Positions 58,140 to 64,000 of a stretch of 64,000 nt of DNA are shown here, piece after piece. The stretch's first letter is position 1, and each line of letters starts with the position of its first letter. Position numbers and translations under genes: made by a program. The notes beneath the pieces are model-generated. The model saw only the letters and a list, made by a program, of their open reading frames with translations. It had not been told where the DNA came from and did no database searches. This stretch comes from Primula veris. Its lineage: Eukaryota; Streptophyta; Magnoliopsida; Ericales; Primulaceae. Where the stretch lies: NCBI GenBank assembly GCA_963682055.1, contig OY821750.1:29582402-29646401 (forward strand), given 5' to 3'.

Positions 58140-60811
58140 TCAATACCGAGTCGGGGTCCTTATAGCGCCCAACGCCTCTAGTTTATCAATATATGATAAC
58201 TTCTTGATCCTGGGTGGTTTACTCAACATGTCATAATCGTCCATAATATCATCTTTATTATCCGCTAAGTTATTGTTTTTTATCACTTTTTCGCCTTTCT
58301 CTAAAGTCCACCCTATGAAATCAGATAAGGTCATTGATTTTGGCGTCTCTCCATCTCCAGGCCTCTCTATAGCTGAATTTTCTTCAATGTCCAATGACGA
58401 TTTATCTCTAGCGAGAGTGTGTGCATGTAATACTTCTTCAATACGTGACATTACGGTATTTGCCAAGCTTTCTAATACTCTTGAATAACTTTCTAAAATC
58501 GAATAACCTACGTCCTGTGAGTAAAAAAAGATAGAGAAATTAGACCACCTAAGAAAAAATAAATAAGTATAGATTTGATGTGACATAAGTAAAAGTATGA
58601 ATGTTATTAGGGTTATAGTAACCGAATGTATCATCATATTTTGTTTTGTAAATACGAAAATTAGCTATTAGTACCCCTAACAAAACAGTTTTAAAATTTT
58701 GTAGACTATACAGAGAACAAGCCATATATAATATGAGGATAAAATAGAAGAAAATTATAGAATAGTATAATACAATTTTAAATTTACATGATAGATTATA
58801 TACCATATATTACGCTTCCGTGAGTACATTTTTTATTTATTTTTTGGTATAATAACTGTAGCAATATTGTCGAGAAGTGTTATGTTAGCGTAAAAATCGA
58901 ATGTGGTGATACATTAATGTGTAAATTGTAAACATTTATTTTAAAATCATTCTTACTCGGTTATATTGGATTTTACTAATGTCGAGTGTTGACTGAGGAA
59001 CCCCAGGAAATTGTTGTTTAAGTAGTACTAATGTTGTCTCTAGTCTCTCTTCAAAAATCTCCCTTTTCTCCGAGCTTATAGTTGATCCCCATGAAGATTT
59101 GCCATCTTTTTGATTCATTTTTCTTTTCCATATGACAATAGAAGCCTCTATTCTGTTTTTTAAATCGAGAACTTTATGCTCCGTTGATAGGTCTATGGTC
59201 GATAGAAACCCCTCAGGATTGAAATACTCAACGGTAATGCTTTTATACATCGAATCACCGAGGCTCGATCTACCATTCTAACCAATAAAATGACATTTCT
59301 TAGTAAATTTGAATATAAGTAAGGACTTAACAATAATTTCCATTTTTTCCACAATTTTATACCTTTGGGAGGGATTCAATGTAGTTTTCAGGGATTTCCA
59401 TTTCAGATAATACTTCTGCATTGATGGCCATCGCCGCTTTAAGGACTTGGTTTACTGATTCTCTTTGAAAAATAAGCCATTTTCGTGAAACTTCTGATAA
59501 CCCATTTGTGGGAACTTTAACTGTTGGTAGCCACCACTTGTCATTACTCTTTTGAGATTCGTCTTCATCACTTGTCACATACCAAAACTCATTTTGGTCA
59601 TCAAAATTATCTAAACAATCCTGTTCATATTTCCCAGTCACAAAAAATAACCGAAAATATGTAGTTGTGTTTTTGTAGTGTTTAACTTATTCTTACTATG
59701 AGCATTGCGTCGAGTTTGCGCAAGCCGGGGATGTTCACGAGTAAATCTCTTCTTTGTTGTGTCACCATTATCTGTTAAATAAATAAAGAACTAATGTTAT
59801 AAGTTCTAAGTAGTCAATTGTACAAGTGAGTGACGTATAATTAAATATTTGTAACTGTACCTCCATTTTTGTTCCATCTTTAGCTCTTTGTTCTGAAGGG
59901 ACAAACTCAACAATGTGATGCGTGACTGATAAAAGCCAATCTATTTCATTTTTCCACCTTGTTTTTGTATTTGGACACATAGGTTCCAACTTCTTTTGTT
60001 CTCCAAAAACAGAAGCTGCGCATATATATTACAAAAATAGATCAACTCATCAACATAAGTACAAATTTAAGAAACTTTTTGTAAATGCAAAACATTTGGG
60101 AATTATTTGAATGCAGACTTTAATGGAACAAGCCAACTTATCCACTTCAAATTTGCAAAAAAAAACAGCTTTCAGTTGCACTTTTTGATAGTTTAAGAAA
60201 AATAAAAAGTTAAAAAACATATTTTATGCAACTTCTTCATTACAATTTTAACTTCTCTTAAGCGCTACATACCGGCGAGATTTGTGATGGCATTGGATAA
60301 TGCCAAAGCTGATGAAACACCTTTCCCTCCACCTGACATATCTTCTCCCAAAAGCAGCTTAGCAAACCTTTCCTTCATTAGTTCCATATTTACTGTTGGG
60401 GGAGGGGAATTATATGAAAAAAAGGTAAAGCAATTTAAGAACCTCGTTTATGTGGGCTTGTACTATATGTTCCATCCGTTAATCTTGATGTGTTACTCAA
60501 ATAACGAGTTCTCAATACATACATAAACAGGAAATTTGGCATATTCAAATTTATAATTATATGATATGATTTAGAAATATACCAGAATGATGACCCTTGC
60601 TACCCGTTCTTTGGCCTCTATTGTTACTCGATCGCGAAACTTTTCTTGTAATAGGCACCTTATAAAACACCGATGCAATGGGTTCTATTGGTGAATGCCT
60701 TGATCCATAACTTCTAAATTGCTTCCCCTGGATTTGGTCACCTGGTTTTTCAAATATTATTCGGAATTGGAACGACGTTGAATTCTTGATTTCGCTTTCA
60801 TCTATAACCAT
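58140..60811 (-). CDS. ROPGEF: Rho-of-plants guanine nucleotide exchange factor (RopGEF, PRONE domain)
   Basis: RopGEFs load GTP onto ROP/RAC GTPases at the plasma membrane and so start polar growth and receptor-kinase signalling. Exons (5' to 3'): 60811-60583, 60392-60273, 60015-59861, 59771-59697, 59620-59363, 59277-58957, 58514-58140; phases all agree, 510 aa, normal for the family. The PRONE domain spans about residues 79-440: [78 protein letters not shown] with the conserved Trp pair 222-223, [70 protein letters not shown]. The variable N- and C-termini usually inhibit activity; here the C-terminus has [12 protein letters not shown] and [16 protein letters not shown]. The exact paralogue is not assigned. 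The gene lies between two direct repeat copies. Confidence 0.94.
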
Positions 60812-61717
60812 TATATGCAGATCATATTTTTATATCATCCGGGTTGAGTATGATATTGATATCCTTCATATTATGTCGCATAAAAAGGAAAACGAAGAAA
60901 AACCCTGGCCGGAGAAAACAAAAAAGACAAACAGGATGAGGGTTTTTCTGAATTTCCGAGGATGAAACTTGAAACGGTGCGAATGACTACTTTTTTTAAC
61001 AAAAAGAAAATAGTTTTAGTTTTGGTTTTGTGTAGTTTGCTTATTTTGGATTTAGAAATGTGGGGTGCATAATCTGATTAGTACAAGAGGAGGTGAGGAT
61101 GAAGAGAAAAGACCAAAGAAAATGGAATGAGATGTTTTAGCAAATGAATGGTTAGTGTTTTCAAGTGATTGCAATTAAACCGGGAAAGTTAACAACTCTT
61201 TTTCTCCACAACTCAATTTCTAATGTTTTAATTCCGCTTATGGTCCATAGTTTTGCCATGATAGCACTTGATAATTGTTTCATTTGTAACATTAAGGTCT
61301 TGTTTTATTGGGTACTAAATTAAAGGGATTGGACTCGATGTGGTAATGATATGGTCCGAGAAGTGCTATGTTTGATTGTCTAAAAAATGCATGGCCGGAC
61401 GACTATAAAATGGCGAGATATCAAATAACCCAAAATTGAGTCATTTGCAATGCCTACGTGGGCTGGTATTAATCAATAGGATTGATAATACAACGGTAAT
61501 CCTTCTGTCTTTCATATTTCCGCTTGGAATCATAGTCTCAAATTATGAATCACACAAACAAACGAGGCCTAAACATATAAAGAATATGCAAATATTCTTA
61601 CTATGGGCGAAAAATCGTCCGAAATGATAAAACTTTAAACTAATATCAACGGACTTGTGAGAATGTGAAATTTAAGAAGGTACTACATTACTGCATGCCA
61701 AAATTGTTATCGACTCA
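60812..61717. other. Upstream region of RopGEF
   Basis: Probable promoter and 5' UTR of the minus-strand RopGEF gene. A/T-rich with AAACC-rich patches; no clear TATA call and no gene on the other strand (the frame at 61436-61627 is unsupported). Confidence 0.4.
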
Positions 61718-62317
61718 TTCCGGTCCGAAGTCGGGACCAATTTTAAATTTAATAACCCTTCTATAGTAAAACAAATAATTTTCATAAAATTTTAGTGCTA
61801 AATTTTTGTCCCAACTTTTGCATAAAGTGATATTTTGGAATAAATTCGTATATTTTTACATAAACGAATTTGAAACATGGAGAGATTGTCTAGACTAATA
61901 TTTATGGAAATTCTTGATGAATTTAAAGAATATATACTGGTCTAATTTATAAATAATTGTTTGGGGTAAAAGTTTCATGCCAAATAAATGTTGGTAAATC
62001 TTTTAGAATGTCAACAAACTATTCAAATTTTCTATGAGATAGTATAAGTGTGATTATTATTGATATTTTTTGGTGACTTGAATATGGATAAGGAAAAAAC
62101 TACAATTCATAAATATTTTTTGGTGACTTGAATATACATAAAATAAATTTTTGGTGTATATGTATTTAGTGGCCAAAAACCCAATTCAAATCATTTCGGA
62201 AAAAATTCCTTATTAATGTGATAACCGCTCTAAAGTGATATTTTCACCGTTACCAATCATTTCTCTTTAGAGGCTTCTTGTGTAGTGAGGTTGTATAAAT
62301 TATACTATATGAGATGT
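61718..62317 (+). repeat. Dispersed direct repeat, right copy
   Basis: Second copy of 57124-57700 in the same orientation, slightly longer. Both start at TTCCGGTCCGAAGTCGGGAC and stop after TTGTATAAATTATA-TATATGA. The two copies bracket the RopGEF gene. I see no target duplication. Confidence 0.85.
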
Positions 62318-62506
62318 AGTAACTTTTAGGTATACTCGGTCTACCACATAGAATTTCTTATTTGGTGTGCCAAACCAATCATATATATACATATATCATT
62401 TATACATATCAACAGAATACAACTGAAACATCGTATTAAAATCATGCCTCCCATATTCCCACATCTTCTCTCTCTTCCCTATATTTTTGAAAAAAAACAT
62501 ACTTCA

Positions 62507-62709
62507 TGTTGTAATACACTATTAGCTATGTATTTAGGGATACAGAAGTAGAGAGAGAGGGGGAACAATATAGTCTTTTATTATGAATGAATATGAATGG
62601 AATGTCAAATACAAAACCCCTAGCCCTCTTTATATAGATAGAGGGTTAGGGTTACAAGCCCATCTGGGCCCATTAAGTAAAAGCCCAAGAGTCCAATAAT
62701 CTTACAACA
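62507..62709 (-). repeat. 3' LTR of the right-edge Copia element (203 bp)
   Basis: On the minus strand it starts TGTTGTAAG and ends ATTACAACA, perfect 8-base inverted ends. It holds a TATA-like CTATATAAAGAGGG and an AATAAAAGAC polyadenylation signal about 60 bases downstream, as expected for a working U3-R unit. Confidence 0.87.
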
Positions 62710-62784
62710 CTCCCCCTTTGGACGTCTTGAATTCTTCGTCTTCATGCAGTTGATCTGAGTCGAGTTCATTCGCAGTGCTAAACA

Positions 62785-63470
62785 CATAAAAACCTTAGGG
62801 ACGGAAAACCCAGTGTGGGACAAAACCGGTACCTAGGAGAAACTGTGTAGCCGAATGATATAGGCCGAAATATCATGTAAGTAACTAACCACAAAACAGT
62901 GTGCCTCATCAAAACCTTGCCAGAGCAAACCCAATGGGAAAATCTCTGATCGAAGGAAAAAGAGTGCAACAGTGGTAGTAGTAGGGGATCAACCACAAAA
63001 CAGGTGCCTCATCAAAACCTTGCTAGAGTAAACCCAGTGGGAAAAACCTCTAGTCGAAGGACAAAAGAGTACACAGTGGTAAGAAGTATACAACCGGATA
63101 CTCCCCCTAATTTCGGCAATCTTAAGTGAGATATGATGGGAACGTGTCTCGCTAAAAACCTTGCCAAGGAAAACCCAGTGGGAAAAAAACCTTGGTCTAA
63201 GGACAAAAAGAGTACACGAGCATGCGACTGGATGCTCCCCCTCACTTGCACACGACAGGGTGCGAAGATTTCGACTAAGTAGTAATTAGTGCAATAAGCA
63301 TTTACCTGGATGCTCCCCCTCACTTGCACACGACTGGGTGCAAAAATTTCATATTTCAAGAAAGAGTACGAGCATTCGACTGGATGCCTCATTTACTTAC
63401 ATACGACTGGATGCAAGAAAATCTAACGTGGAATAGAACGAGCATTCAACTGGATGCTCTTAAACTTCAT
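62785..63470 (-). repeat. Two families of short tandem motifs between pol and 3' LTR
   Basis: Family 1, AAAACCTT-GC-A-AG-AAACCCAGTGGGAAAA, appears at about 62788, 62911, 63013 and 63154. Family 2, CGACTGGATGCTCCCCCTCACTTGCACACGAC with variants, appears at about 63223, 63306, 63376 and 63445. Such motifs are known from the 3' non-coding zone of some plant Copia elements; their role is not known to me. The open frames reported over them have no protein meaning. Confidence 0.75.
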
Positions 63471-63499
63471 TTGTGAAGATTAATTTCGGCGAGAAATGC

Positions 63500-63900
63500 T
63501 AAATAGCATAATGTAGTCATGTCTCTCTTGATCAATAACAACAAGTTGTCTTCTATGACAAGTGTTTTATCTGGATCGTGAGACAGAACATATGTAATTC
63601 AAATATGACTAATACTAGCTCGAAGCCATATACACTCTCTAGTCGTCTCATAGAGCACGAATAGATCAGAGTGATTCACTTGGAGTCATTCCAAGACCTC
63701 CAAGATGTCGCCTTATTCCTAATGGTAAAGACATACCATGTTAGGAATATCCCTTATGCGGGTCTGATAAGTAACCGGCATCGGTATAACCGAAAAAGGG
63801 TTGCGTTAATTCGAGTACCGAAGGGGGTAGGTACACTCGATGACGCAAATGAGATAAACTAGCCCACTTCCAAAATTACCATAAGGTAAGGGAATGTGTC
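63500..63900 (-). pseudogene. Copia RNase H remnant
   Basis: The minus strand reads GYTDAGYLSDPHKGYS (first catalytic Asp in TDAGY), then after frame breaks REYIWLRASISHI, which corresponds to the RECVWLR motif, and VIEDN (the IYEDN motif). Several stops and shifts lie between. It encodes no functional enzyme. Confidence 0.75.
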
Positions 63901-64000
63901 TTTAGTGCCATTTCGATGGCAGCGTGTTAGCGCGATGTTGTGTTGAGCTATACCATTCACAACAGACGAGATGTTCGTCGTAGCACATTAGACCAAGTAC

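Larger units (their letters stand above)
62507..64000 (-). mobile_element. 3' part of a decayed Copia element, cut by the window edge
   Basis: Reading the minus strand from 64000: an RNase H-like stretch with stops, a non-coding zone of short tandem motifs, a purine tract AAAGGGGGAG (62710-62719), and a 203-bp LTR (62709-62507). Strand, order and the RNase H remnant (GYTDAGYLSDPHKGYS) fit the end of a Copia pol. The 5-bp flank just outside is CTTCA; its partner lies beyond the window. Unlike the element at 17587, this LTR is short and unrelated in sequence. Confidence 0.85.

Noticed and set aside
63012..63392. 126-codon open frame on the minus strand
   Set aside because: It reads through tandem non-coding motifs of a Copia 3' region, giving a repetitive peptide with no protein-family match that I know.

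Overview
The window is nuclear DNA from a flowering plant, almost certainly a eudicot. It is AT-rich, its genes have many introns with GT/AG borders, and it holds plant-only protein families (a PRONE-type RopGEF, CDKF, a TSO1-like CXC protein, a glyoxysomal MFP). It also carries typical plant transposons (Stowaway and hAT-type MITEs, Copia elements). I cannot name the species. Five apparently intact protein genes can be assembled exon by exon, and every join keeps the reading frame.

Layout. 1-7.5 kb is gene-poor and holds a broken peroxiredoxin-IIB 3' fragment, a CACTA-like MITE and AT-rich tandem repeats. 7.5-8.65 kb is a very long inverted repeat ending at the promoter of CDKF;1 (8755-14507, +; 4 exons, 474 aa), whose intron 1 carries a Stowaway MITE and extra copies of exon edges. 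14.5-26 kb is accessory DNA: a hAT-type MITE with a degenerate 8-bp target duplication, the 3' end of a hexose-transporter gene as a relic, a complete gag-only Copia element with 5-bp target duplications (17587-22365), and a tandem array in front of TCX5. 26777-33455 (+) is a TCX5/TCX6-type CXC gene (8 exons, 548 aa). It converges on 34446-45658 (-), the AIM1-type peroxisomal multifunctional protein (18 exons, 722 aa, ending in the PTS1 tripeptide SRL). 45.7-53 kb is gene-free, with hAT-type MITEs, one having a perfect 8-bp target duplication. 53005-56683 (+) is an ABIL gene, a subunit of the SCAR/WAVE complex (8 exons, 254 aa). It converges on 58140-60811 (-), a RopGEF with a full PRONE domain (7 exons, 510 aa). 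The right edge (62507-64000, -) is the 3' end of a second, decayed Copia element.

How the genes relate. CDKF;1, TCX5 and AIM1 lie in the same order in Arabidopsis as I recall it (At4g28980, At4g29000, At4g29010), so 8.7-45.7 kb looks like a conserved block swollen by transposons. CDKF;1 (CDK-activating kinase) and TCX5 (DREAM-complex DNA-binding subunit) both act on the cell cycle and transcription; AIM1 does peroxisomal beta-oxidation. ABIL and RopGEF act in one pathway (RopGEF to ROP GTPase to SCAR/WAVE to ARP2/3 actin), an unusual neighbour pair. I found no CRISPR array, tRNA, rRNA or multi-gene defence-like system; the novelty here lies in structures and relics, not in a new pathway.
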